Part shown: one piece after another, positions 33,271 through 41,888 of the stretch
Position numbering within the stretch: position 1 is the first letter of the stretch
Layout: each line of letters begins with the position of its first letter
Origin: JAKFWI01 sp031398975
GTDB taxonomy: Bacteria; Pseudomonadota; Alphaproteobacteria; Caulobacterales; Aquidulcibacteraceae
Reading direction: 5' to 3'
Assembly (NCBI GenBank): GCA_031398975.1
Contig: JANNOI010000043.1
Location: 62,001-126,000 of the forward strand
Length of the DNA stretch: 64,000 nucleotides
Notes under the pieces: generated by a model
Databases searched by the model: none
What the model was told of the DNA's origin: nothing
What the model saw: only the letters and a program-made list of their open reading frames with translations
Translations under genes and position numbers: made by a program

Positions 33271-34392
33271 ATGCGGCTGACGATCGAGCGTTCCGCGCTC
33301 CTTAAGGCGCTTACCCACGTTCAAAGCGTCGTGGAGCGGCGCAATACGATCCCCATCCTGTCCAATCTGCTGCTCACCGCGCAGGAGAACGGGGTGCGCC
33401 TCACCGCCACCGATCTCGATATCGAGATCGCCGAGGCCGCCCCCGCGCTCGTGGAGCGCGCCGGCGCCACCTCCGCCCCAGCGCATACGCTCTATGAATT
33501 CGTCCGCCGCCTGCCGGACGGCGCGCAGGTGAAGCTCGATCTCGCAGGGGACGATCCGAAGCTGATCGTCTGGGCCGGCAAGGCGCGCCTGCAATTGCCG
33601 GTGCTGCCGCCGGCGGATTTCCCGCTGATGCCGGTCGATGCGCTGGCGACGCGGTTCGAGGTGGGCCCGGCGGAGCTCTCCCGCCTGATCGACAAAACGC
33701 GCTTCGCCATCTCCACCGAGGAGACGCGCTATTATCTGAACGGCATCTATCTGCACACCATCGCTGACGCCGAGGGCCGCACCGTGTTGCGCGGGGTGGC
33801 GACCGACGGACACCGACTGGCGCTGGCCGATGCGCCCGCGCCCGAAGGCGCCGCCGCCATGCCGGGGGTGATCGTGCCGCGCAAGACGATCGCGGAGCTG
33901 CGCCGCCTGCTGGACGGGGCGGGCGGGGCCATCGAGGTGGCGGTTTCGGAGCAGAAGATCCGCTTCGCGGTGGGCGACGCCGTGCTCACGTCCAAACTGA
34001 TCGACGGCTCCTTCCCCGAATATGCGCGCGTCATCCCCAAGGGCAATGCGCGCCTGCTGCGGGTGCCCAACAAGGCCTTCGCCGCGGCGGTCGACCGGGT
34101 GGCCACCGTCTCGGCCGAGCGGTCCCGCTCGGTAAAGCTCGCGCTCGAGGACAACCGCGTGACGCTGACGGTGAACAATCCCGATGCGGGCCTGGCGACG
34201 GAGGATCTGGCCGCGGACTATTCCGCCGAAGCGATGGAGATCGGCTTCAACGCCAAATACCTACTGGACGTGGGCGGCCAGATCGAGGGGGAAGAGGCGC
34301 TGTTCGAGTTTGCCGACGCGGCCTCCCCCACCCTGGTGCGCGACGGCGCGGATGCGCATTCGCTCTACGTGCTGATGCCGCTGCGGGTCTAG
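33271..34392 (+). CDS. dnaN: DNA polymerase III beta subunit (sliding clamp)
   Basis: The start is the ATG at 33271 (373 residues), MRLTIERSALLKALTHVQSVVERRNTIPILSNLLL, the standard clamp N-terminus. Three clamp domains of ~120 residues follow, with FAISTEETRYYLNGIYLH in domain 2 and LDVGGQIEGEEALFEFADAASPTLV in domain 3. It ends SLYVLMPLRV, the usual hydrophobic C-terminus (LMPMRL-like). The ring encircles DNA and tethers polymerase. It is 181 bp after dnaA and 14 bp before recF. Confidence 0.96.
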   Translation: MRLTIERSALLKALTHVQSVVERRNTIPILSNLLLTAQENGVRLTATDLDIEIAEAAPALVERAGATSAPAHTLYEFVRRLPDGAQVKLDLAGDDPKLIVWAGKARLQLPVLPPADFPLMPVDALATRFEVGPAELSRLIDKTRFAISTEETRYYLNGIYLHTIADAEGRTVLRGVATDGHRLALADAPAPEGAAAMPGVIVPRKTIAELRRLLDGAGGAIEVAVSEQKIRFAVGDAVLTSKLIDGSFPEYARVIPKGNARLLRVPNKAFAAAVDRVATVSAERSRSVKLALEDNRVTLTVNNPDAGLATEDLAADYSAEAMEIGFNAKYLLDVGGQIEGEEALFEFADAASPTLVRDGADAHSLYVLMPLRV

Positions 34393-34406
34393 GCGGTTTC
34401 AAGGGC

Positions 34407-35567
34407 ATGAACGCCCAGCGTTTGTGGTGCGCCGAGCTCGCCCTCACCGATTTCCGCAACCACGCCGCCACCCGCCTGCAGCTCGACGCCCGCCCGGTGT
34501 GCCTGTTCGGCGCGAATGGGGCGGGCAAGACCAATGTGCTCGAGGCGCTTTCCGTGCTCGCGCCCGGCCGGGGCCTGCGCGGGGCGGGGCTCGGCGAGAG
34601 CGCGCGGGGGGGCGAGGCGGGCGCCGCGGGCCGGGCGCGGGCGTGGAGCGTGGCGGCGGTGTTCGAGACGGACCATGGCGCGGTGCGGGTCGGCGTGGGG
34701 GCCGAGCGCGGCCCGGACGGCGCGCTGAAGCGGCTGGCCCGCCGGGACGGCCAGCCCGCCCCGGCCGGGGAGGTCGCGCGCATCGCGCGCATGGCGTGGC
34801 TGACGCCGGCGATGGACCGCCTGTTTTCCGGCGCGCCCGGAGACCGGCGGCGCTTCTTCGACCGTCTGGTGCTTGGACGCGCCGGCGAGCATGGGCAGGC
34901 GGCCGCGGCCTATGAGCGCGCGATGCGCGAGCGCCAGCGCCTCTTGAGCGAGGAATTCCGCGACCCGGCCTGGCTCGGCGCGCTCGAGCGCGAAATGGCC
35001 GCCCATGGCGGGGCGGTCGCGGCCGCGCGGGTGGAGACGCTGCGCCTGCTCCAGGACGCCATCAACGCGCGCGCCCCCGGCGCCTTCCCCAAAGCGGTGC
35101 TGGCGGTGGAGGGGGAGCTCGAAGCCCGGTTCGAGGCGGGGGAGGCGAGCGCGATTGTGGAGGATCGCTTCGCGGAGGATCTGCGTGCAGGCCGCGCCCG
35201 CGACGCCGCCGCCGGACGGGCGCTTTCGGGCCCCCACCGCTCCGACCTCAAAGTCCGCCACGCGCCGAAGGACATGGCGGCCGAGCATTGCTCCACCGGC
35301 GAGCAAAAGGCGCTGCTGCTCGGGCTGGTTCTGGCCCATGTGCGCGCGCTGGCGGACGATCCGGGCGCGGGGCCCGCGCTGCTGCTGATCGACGAGGCGC
35401 CCGCCCATCTCGACGCCGCCCGCCGCGCCGCCCTGTTCGACGAGCTTTCCACCCTGCCGGGACAGGCCTGGCTCACGGGGACGGAAGACGCGCTCTTTGC
35501 GGCCTTCGGCGCGCGCGCCCAGAGGCTGGAGGTGCGGGAGGGGGCTGTGCTAGGCTCGCCCGGCTAA
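34407..35567 (+). CDS. recF: DNA replication/repair protein RecF
   Basis: The 386-residue SMC-like ATPase opens with ELALTDFRNHAATRLQLDARPVCLFGANGAGKTNVLEALSVLAPGRG, containing Walker A GANGAGKT. The ABC signature region is CSTGEQKALLLGLVLAHV, and Walker B is LLLIDEAPAHLDAARRAAL. The central part is Ala/Arg/Glu-rich, as expected of the short coiled arm. RecF works with RecO and RecR to load RecA on gapped DNA. Position after dnaN is the conserved order. Confidence 0.94.
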   Translation: MNAQRLWCAELALTDFRNHAATRLQLDARPVCLFGANGAGKTNVLEALSVLAPGRGLRGAGLGESARGGEAGAAGRARAWSVAAVFETDHGAVRVGVGAERGPDGALKRLARRDGQPAPAGEVARIARMAWLTPAMDRLFSGAPGDRRRFFDRLVLGRAGEHGQAAAAYERAMRERQRLLSEEFRDPAWLGALEREMAAHGGAVAAARVETLRLLQDAINARAPGAFPKAVLAVEGELEARFEAGEASAIVEDRFAEDLRAGRARDAAAGRALSGPHRSDLKVRHAPKDMAAEHCSTGEQKALLLGLVLAHVRALADDPGAGPALLLIDEAPAHLDAARRAALFDELSTLPGQAWLTGTEDALFAAFGARAQRLEVREGAVLGSPG

Positions 35568-35684
35568 ACGCTGCGCTCTGCTGCGCCGAATTCTTCCCGG
35601 CTGCGCTGAAGCTTGCGGCGAAATCCGAGACGGTCCCCCCGCCATGGCTTATGCTGCGCCGCAGGAGGCGATGATTCCTTGCCC

Positions 35685-38093
35685 ATGACCCAACCATCCC
35701 CCGCATCCGAATACGGCGCAGACAGCATCCGCGTCCTGAAGGGCCTGGACGCCGTGCGCAAGCGTCCCGGCATGTATATCGGGGATACCGACGACGGCTC
35801 GGGCCTGCACCACATGATCTATGAGGTGGTGGACAACGCCATCGACGAGGCGCTCGCCGGCCACGCCAAGAACGTCACCGTCACGCTGCACCCCGACGGC
35901 TCCGCCGAGGTCACCGATGACGGGCGCGGCATCCCCACCGGCATCCACCCGGAGGAGGGCGTCTCGGCGGCCGAAGTGATCATGACGCAGCTCCATGCCG
36001 GGGGGAAGTTCAACAACGAGACGGGCGGCGCCTACAAGGTCTCGGGCGGCCTGCACGGCGTGGGCGTCTCGGTGGTCAATGCGCTGTCGGAATGGCTTGA
36101 TCTGACAGTATGGCGGGACGGCAAGGAGCATTTCATGCGCTTCCGCCACGGCGAGGCCGAGGCGCCGCTGGCGGTGCGCGGGGAGGCGGGCGGAAGGCGG
36201 GGCAGCGGCGTGCGCTTCCTGCCCAGCGCCGAAACGTTCACCATGGTGGAGTTCGACCGCAAGACCCTGGAACACCGCCTGCGCGAACTCGCCTTCCTCA
36301 ATTCCGGGGTCAAGATCGTGTTCCAGGACCTGCGCGGGCCGGAGCCGTTCGAGGAAATCCTGATGTACGAGGGCGGGGTCAAGGCCTTCGTCCAGCACCT
36401 GGACCGGGCGCGCCACGCCGTGATCCCGGACACGATCTACGTCACCGGCGGCAAGGACGGGGTGGTCGTGGAGGCCGCGCTGCAATGGAATGACGGCTAC
36501 CACGAAAACATGCTGTGCTTCACCAACAACATCCCCCAGCGGGACGGCGGCTCCCACCTCGCGGGCTTCCGCGGCGCGCTGACGCGGGTGGTGAACGCCT
36601 ACATGCAGGAAAGCGGCATCGCCAAGAAAGAGAAGGTCGACATTACGGGCGACGACGCGCGCGAAGGCCTGACCTGCGTGCTCTCCGTCAAGGTTCCGGA
36701 CCCGAAATTCTCCTCCCAGACCAAAGACAAGCTCGTCTCCTCCGAGGTGCGCCCGGTGGTGGAGAACATTATCAGCGAGACGCTGAGCCGGTGGCTCGAG
36801 GAGAACCCGGCGCCCGCCAAGTCGGTGATGGCCAAGATCGTGGAGGCCGCCGCCGCGCGCGAGGCCGCGCGCAAGGCGCGCGAGCTTACGCGCAAGAAAA
36901 GCGCGCTCGATATCGCCTCCCTGCCGGGCAAACTCGCCGATTGTCAGGAGAAGGATCCGGCCAAGTCTGAATTGTTCATCGTCGAGGGCGACAGCGCCGG
37001 GGGCTCCGCCAAACAGGGCCGCAACCGCGAATTCCAGGCCGTACTGCCGCTGCGGGGCAAAATCTTGAACGTCGAGCGCGCGCGCTTCGACAAGATGCTT
37101 TCTTCCGAACAGGTCGGCACGCTTATCACCGCGCTCGGCACCGGGATCGGGCGCGACGATTTCAACATCGAGAAGCTGCGCTACCACAAGGTCATTATCA
37201 TGACCGACGCCGACGTCGACGGCGCCCATATCCGCACCCTGCTGCTCACCTTCTTCTACCGCCAGATGCCGGCTTTGATCGATGGCGGCTTCCTCTATAT
37301 CGCCCAGCCGCCGCTCTATAAGGCGTCCAAGGGCAAGTCTGAACGCTATCTCAAAGACCAGCCGGAGATGGACGAATTCCTGCTGCAGGAGGGCGTCTCC
37401 GGCGCGGTGCTGACGGACGGGAGCGGCGTGCAGGTGGCGGGCGAAGACCTGAAGCGGCTGGCGCGCGAGGCCGCCGCGATCCGGACCTCGATCCTGCGGC
37501 TGGCGCACCGCGTGCCGGGCGTGGTGCTGGAGCAGGCCGCGCTTGCGGGCGCGCTTTCCCCCGACGCGGGGGCTGCCAACGCCCAGGCGGCGGCCGCCCG
37601 CCTCGATCGCCTGGCCGATGAGGGGGAGGGCGGCTGGACCGGCTTTATCGACCGCGATCACGCGCTGGTTTTCGAGCGCGTGGTGCGCGGGGTGACGGAG
37701 CGGGCGGTGCTTGAGGCGTCCTTGCTGGCGTCCGCGGATGCGCGCCGGATTTCCGAGCGTGCGATGGCTATGGCGGAGGCGTATGTCGGGCGGGCGGCGC
37801 TGCGCCGCGGCGGCGAGGACACGCCCGTGCACGGCCCGCTTTCGCTGTTGGAGGCGGTCAAGGCCGCCGGCGCCAAGGGCGTTTCCGTGCAGCGCTACAA
37901 AGGCCTGGGCGAAATGAACGCCGAGCAATTGTGGGAGACCACGCTCGACACCGACGCCCGCACCTTGCTGCAAGTCAAGGTGGAGCACGCCGACGACGCC
38001 GACGCGATGTTCTCCCAATTGATGGGGGACGTGGTGGAGCCCCGCCGAGACTTCATCCAGACCAACGCGCTCGACGCCGAGGTCGATGTCTGA
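35685..38093 (+). CDS. gyrB: DNA gyrase subunit B
   Basis: The 802-residue protein starts at the ATG at 35685. The AGGAGG at 35663-35668 is 16 bp away, and a TTG at 35679 gives better spacing and is a possible real start. The GHKL ATPase domain has IYEVVDNAIDEALAGHAKNV, TDDGRGIPTGIHPEEGVSAAEVIMTQLHAGGKF and the glycine-rich GLHGVGVSVVNALS. The TOPRIM part has LFIVEGDSAGGSAKQGRNREFQAVLPLRGKILNVE and MTDADVDGAHIRTLLLTFFYR. It ends with the QRYKGLGEMNAEQLWETT domain. An insert of ~170 residues before this region is typical of Gram-negative GyrB. Confidence 0.97.
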   Translation: MTQPSPASEYGADSIRVLKGLDAVRKRPGMYIGDTDDGSGLHHMIYEVVDNAIDEALAGHAKNVTVTLHPDGSAEVTDDGRGIPTGIHPEEGVSAAEVIMTQLHAGGKFNNETGGAYKVSGGLHGVGVSVVNALSEWLDLTVWRDGKEHFMRFRHGEAEAPLAVRGEAGGRRGSGVRFLPSAETFTMVEFDRKTLEHRLRELAFLNSGVKIVFQDLRGPEPFEEILMYEGGVKAFVQHLDRARHAVIPDTIYVTGGKDGVVVEAALQWNDGYHENMLCFTNNIPQRDGGSHLAGFRGALTRVVNAYMQESGIAKKEKVDITGDDAREGLTCVLSVKVPDPKFSSQTKDKLVSSEVRPVVENIISETLSRWLEENPAPAKSVMAKIVEAAAAREAARKARELTRKKSALDIASLPGKLADCQEKDPAKSELFIVEGDSAGGSAKQGRNREFQAVLPLRGKILNVERARFDKMLSSEQVGTLITALGTGIGRDDFNIEKLRYHKVIIMTDADVDGAHIRTLLLTFFYRQMPALIDGGFLYIAQPPLYKASKGKSERYLKDQPEMDEFLLQEGVSGAVLTDGSGVQVAGEDLKRLAREAAAIRTSILRLAHRVPGVVLEQAALAGALSPDAGAANAQAAAARLDRLADEGEGGWTGFIDRDHALVFERVVRGVTERAVLEASLLASADARRISERAMAMAEAYVGRAALRRGGEDTPVHGPLSLLEAVKAAGAKGVSVQRYKGLGEMNAEQLWETTLDTDARTLLQVKVEHADDADAMFSQLMGDVVEPRRDFIQTNALDAEVDV

Positions 38094-38096
38094 GAC

Positions 38097-40163
38097 TCAG
38101 AAGTGCGTGCGCAGGGTGATTTCGAATGCGCGTGGCGCGCCCGGGGTGATGTTGTTGTCGTTATGGGCCGTGCCCCAATAGCGCTCATCCAGCAGGTTTT
38201 GCACATTGAGTTGCACACCCAGGCGCGCGCTCAGCGTGTAATAAATCGCCGCGTCCACGCGGGTGAAGGCGGGCAGGGTCACGGCGTTGCTGATCGAGGC
38301 GAAGCTTTCGCTCTGGTGGGCGAGGCCGAGGCCGGCGGCCCAGGCGGGCGTGAAGCGCACTTTATTCCAGAGCGAGAAGGTCTGGTCGGGCGTCAGCGCC
38401 ACGCGCCGCCCGGAGGGGGCGGCTGCGGTCGTCTCTGTGATCTTGGCCTCTTGCGCGCTGTAGCCCGCGACGATCGCCCAACGGCGGGTTAATGCGCCGG
38501 CCAACTCGATCTCGAAGCCCTCGCTGCGCTGCGCGCCGGTCAGCACGGTGCGGTTGGTCGCGGGGTCGGTCGCGGTGGTGTTGGTCCGGTCGAGTTGGTA
38601 GAGCGCCGCGCTGAGGGAAACGGTGGGGACGATCTCCCATTTCGCGCCAAGCTCGACATTCTCAAACTTCTCCGGCTCCAGCGCCGCGGTGGTGGCGGTC
38701 AGCGCGCCGAACTGGTCCCCCGATTGCGGCAGATGGCTGACGCTGTAGCTCGCATAGAGTGAGACCGGTGCGGTCGGCTTCACCACCAGACCGAGGCGCG
38801 GCGAAAGCAGATCATCCGTACGCGCAAAATCACTCCCGAGAGCATTATCGAAATCGACCTCAAACCGGTCAAAGCGCAAGCCTGCGAGCAGCTGGAGGCG
38901 GCGGGTAAGCGCGATCTGATCCTGCGCGTAGGCGGCCAGAACCGACACCTCGACCTGATTGTCCGTCGTGATCGGCAGAAACGAGACGGGCGTGAAGCGG
39001 GTGGGCGCGGCGAGCGTCACGGCGCCGGCGGCCGTGTCGGTGGCGGAGCGGATATTGTCCGTAGACTGACGGCCGATCTCGGCGCCGAACAAAAAGGTAT
39101 GCGCGCCGGGGCCGGCGGTGGTTCTCCAGATCAAATCCGTCTGGTTGAACACATTCTCCCGGTCCGCGCCGGCATAATAGGAATGCAGGGTGACCGCGCC
39201 CGCCGCGCTCACCGGCGAGCCCGCATAGACATTAGAGTAGAACTTGTCGTAGCGCCCAAACAAAGTCTTGTTGCGCAGGCTCACCGTTGCATCGAAGGCG
39301 TGCTCCAGCGTCACCGCGCCCAGATCGACCGTGAGATCGCTGCTGCTCTGCGCGGGATTGCCGAAGAAGGTCGAGGGATCGACGTCCACCGGGCGGCCGT
39401 CGCGCGAGGGCGCGCCGCGATCGACCGTGCGATCGTCATAGAGGTGTTCGTAACTCAGGGTGGCGCGTGTGGCCTTCGACAGCGCGAGGGTGGCGGAAGG
39501 GTTGGCGGCGTAGCGTTCCAGGTGCACGAAGTCGCGATAGGATGCGGCGCTTTCATACATCGCGTTCGCGCGCAGGGAGAGCCTTGGGTCCAGGGCGCCG
39601 CCGGCGTCGATCTCGAGACGACGTTTCTCGTGCGAGCCCGCCCGCAAAGTCAGGTCGCGGCGCGCGAGCGTGTCGGCCTGTTTGGTGACGCGGTTGATCA
39701 CCCCGCCCCCGCCGCCGCGTCCGAAGATCATCGCGTTGGGCCCTTTCAGGACCTCCACGCGCTCGGCATTGTACAGGTCGCGGAAATATTGGGCGTCGTC
39801 GCGCACGCTGTCGACGAAGAAATCCGCGGTAGAGGAATTGCCGCGCACGGTGGGGGCGTCGCGGTGGCCCTCGCCCTGGCCCATCGATACGCCCGGCGTG
39901 TAGCGCGCCACATCGGCCATCGTGGACATGGCCTGATCTTCGATCAGCGCGCGGGTGATCACGGTGACGGATTGGGGGGTGTCGCGCAGCGCGGTGTCGG
40001 TCTTGACGGCGGTGGCGCTGCGGGCCTGCGCGTAAGCCGGGCGTGCGCCGCGCACGACAATCGGCTCGCCCGCATCGGCGGCGGCGAGGCCGGGCTGGGC
40101 GAGGATCGCCAGACCGGCGGAGGCCAAAAGGGCCCGCGCGCGGGATGGGCAAGGCTTGTGCAT
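38097..40163 (-). CDS. TonB-dependent siderophore receptor
   Basis: The start is the ATG at 40163 (688 residues), where a signal peptide begins (MHKPCPSRARALLASAGLAILAQPGLAAADA). The plug domain has DTPQSVTVITRALIEDQAMSTMADVARYTPGV and NAERVEVLKGPNAMIFGRGGGGGVINRVTK, the hallmark of ferric-siderophore receptors. A 22-strand barrel follows to the terminal Phe of RTHF. It imports a ferric chelate across the outer membrane using TonB-ExbBD energy. A Fur-like palindrome lies 65 bp upstream of the start. Its stop is 3 bp from the gyrB stop. The siderophore is not identified. Confidence 0.93.
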   Translation of the reverse strand: MHKPCPSRARALLASAGLAILAQPGLAAADAGEPIVVRGARPAYAQARSATAVKTDTALRDTPQSVTVITRALIEDQAMSTMADVARYTPGVSMGQGEGHRDAPTVRGNSSTADFFVDSVRDDAQYFRDLYNAERVEVLKGPNAMIFGRGGGGGVINRVTKQADTLARRDLTLRAGSHEKRRLEIDAGGALDPRLSLRANAMYESAASYRDFVHLERYAANPSATLALSKATRATLSYEHLYDDRTVDRGAPSRDGRPVDVDPSTFFGNPAQSSSDLTVDLGAVTLEHAFDATVSLRNKTLFGRYDKFYSNVYAGSPVSAAGAVTLHSYYAGADRENVFNQTDLIWRTTAGPGAHTFLFGAEIGRQSTDNIRSATDTAAGAVTLAAPTRFTPVSFLPITTDNQVEVSVLAAYAQDQIALTRRLQLLAGLRFDRFEVDFDNALGSDFARTDDLLSPRLGLVVKPTAPVSLYASYSVSHLPQSGDQFGALTATTAALEPEKFENVELGAKWEIVPTVSLSAALYQLDRTNTTATDPATNRTVLTGAQRSEGFEIELAGALTRRWAIVAGYSAQEAKITETTAAAPSGRRVALTPDQTFSLWNKVRFTPAWAAGLGLAHQSESFASISNAVTLPAFTRVDAAIYYTLSARLGVQLNVQNLLDERYWGTAHNDNNITPGAPRAFEITLRTHF

Positions 40164-40227
40164 GGAAAGGCCCCCGAGAAGCTGCGATTGCGTCGCAAAG
40201 GCTTCCGTACCGGGCCCGTCCTGTAGA

Positions 40228-40242
40228 TGCAACTGAGTTGCA
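40228..40242 (-). promoter_or_regulatory. Fur-like palindrome before TonB receptor
   Basis: TGCAACTGAGTTGCA has perfect 7-bp arms around one central base. The TGCAA-N5-TTGCA layout resembles Fur/Mur-type boxes reported in Alphaproteobacteria. It lies between the cspA-like terminator and the receptor start, where an iron-dependent repressor would be expected to act. Confidence 0.55.
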
Positions 40243-40256
40243 AGAGCGAAGCGAAC

Positions 40257-40287
40257 AAAAAAACGCCCCGGCGGTGAGGCCGGGGCG
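40257..40287 (-). terminator. Intrinsic terminator of the cold-shock gene
   Basis: CGCCCCGGC (40264-40272) and GCCGGGGCG (40279-40287) form a perfect 9-bp stem with a 6-nt loop. On the minus strand the stem is followed by seven T (plus-strand A run 40257-40263). It is 24 bp after the cold-shock stop: a textbook rho-independent terminator. Confidence 0.93.
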
Positions 40288-40311
40288 CGTTGGCTCTGCT
40301 GTCGGCCGTCT

Positions 40312-40512
40312 TCAGACGGCTTTCAGTTCGCCTGCGGCTTGTTTGCCGCGCTCGGTGAAGATCTCGAACGAGAGCTTCTGGCCTTCGCGCAGATTGCGCA
40401 GGCCGGCCTTTTCAACCGCGGAAATGTGCACGAACACATCCTTGCCGCCGTCGTCGGGGGCGATGAAGCCGAAGCCCTTGTCGGGATTGAACCATTTCAC
40501 AGTGCCGATCAT
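40312..40512 (-). CDS. Cold-shock domain protein (CspA family)
   Basis: The start is the ATG at 40512 (66 residues), with GGAG 8 nt upstream. The OB-fold shows MIGTVKWFNPDKGFGFIAPDDGGKDVFVHISAVEKAG, containing RNP1 (KGFGFI) and RNP2 (VFVHI). It binds single-stranded RNA and DNA and melts RNA structure. The C-terminal half (LSFEIFTERGKQAAGELKAV) is standard. The gap upstream is long enough for the structured 5' leader often found in such genes, but I could not identify a specific fold. Confidence 0.95.
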   Translation of the reverse strand: MIGTVKWFNPDKGFGFIAPDDGGKDVFVHISAVEKAGLRNLREGQKLSFEIFTERGKQAAGELKAV

Positions 40513-40850
40513 CACTGATCTCCTAAGCAAGTACCGATGGGCGCACCGCCATACAGGCGTAGCGCTGCCGCGCACCTGTTGCGCGGTCTCACAACCAGAA
40601 TTGCGGAGGGTCGAAAACAAACGCGCGCGGCATAGCCGATACACGCGAGAGCCGTCTCATGCCGGCAAAACGTTCGGTCGTCTGGGGGAAGTAGCATGAG
40701 CGGCTCCGGAAAACAAGAAATTCGCCCAGTGGCCGAACATTGTTCAGCTAAAGCTTCCTCGCGGGCGCGGGTCCGGTTTGCGGCGCGTGCGGGGCTAGGC
40801 TATGCCCCTGCCTGCTCGAAAACGGGTCTTCGGAGGCGCAAGTAATCCCC
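40513..40850. other. Geneless divergent gap between csp and sucD
   Basis: These 338 bp separate the divergent csp and sucD starts. They hold no credible gene and no sucC remnant that I can recognise. A small palindrome GAACATTGTTC lies at 40735-40745. GGAGG at 40832-40836 is probably the sucD ribosome site, with a long 14-bp spacing. Confidence 0.6.
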
Positions 40851-41735
<885 letters not shown>

Positions 41736-41888
41736 GGCGCGCCCCGGGCGGGGGGCAACCTCGCGCCGATTTCATGAAAATTCACCCGGAGGCTCTCTTC
41801 ACCCTCGCGCAGGACCGGCCTAAGACAAGCGCCGACGCGATTTGTCCCTACATTATTCGTGAGCGCAGGCGCGTAAGGACTGATTCTC

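Noticed and set aside
35649..38018. Long open frame antisense to gyrB (and similar ones at 41853-44846 in sucA and 2147-3334 in the MFS gene)
   Set aside because: These are frame shadows expected in GC-rich coding DNA. Their translations are rich in His, Arg, Gln and Gly with no family motif, while the sense frames encode clear conserved proteins.
40735..40745. GAACATTGTTC as a LexA box
   Set aside because: Alphaproteobacterial LexA sites are GTTC-N7-GTTC direct repeats, and the Gram-positive type needs GAAC-N4-GTTC. Spacing here is 3 bp and sucD is not an SOS gene.
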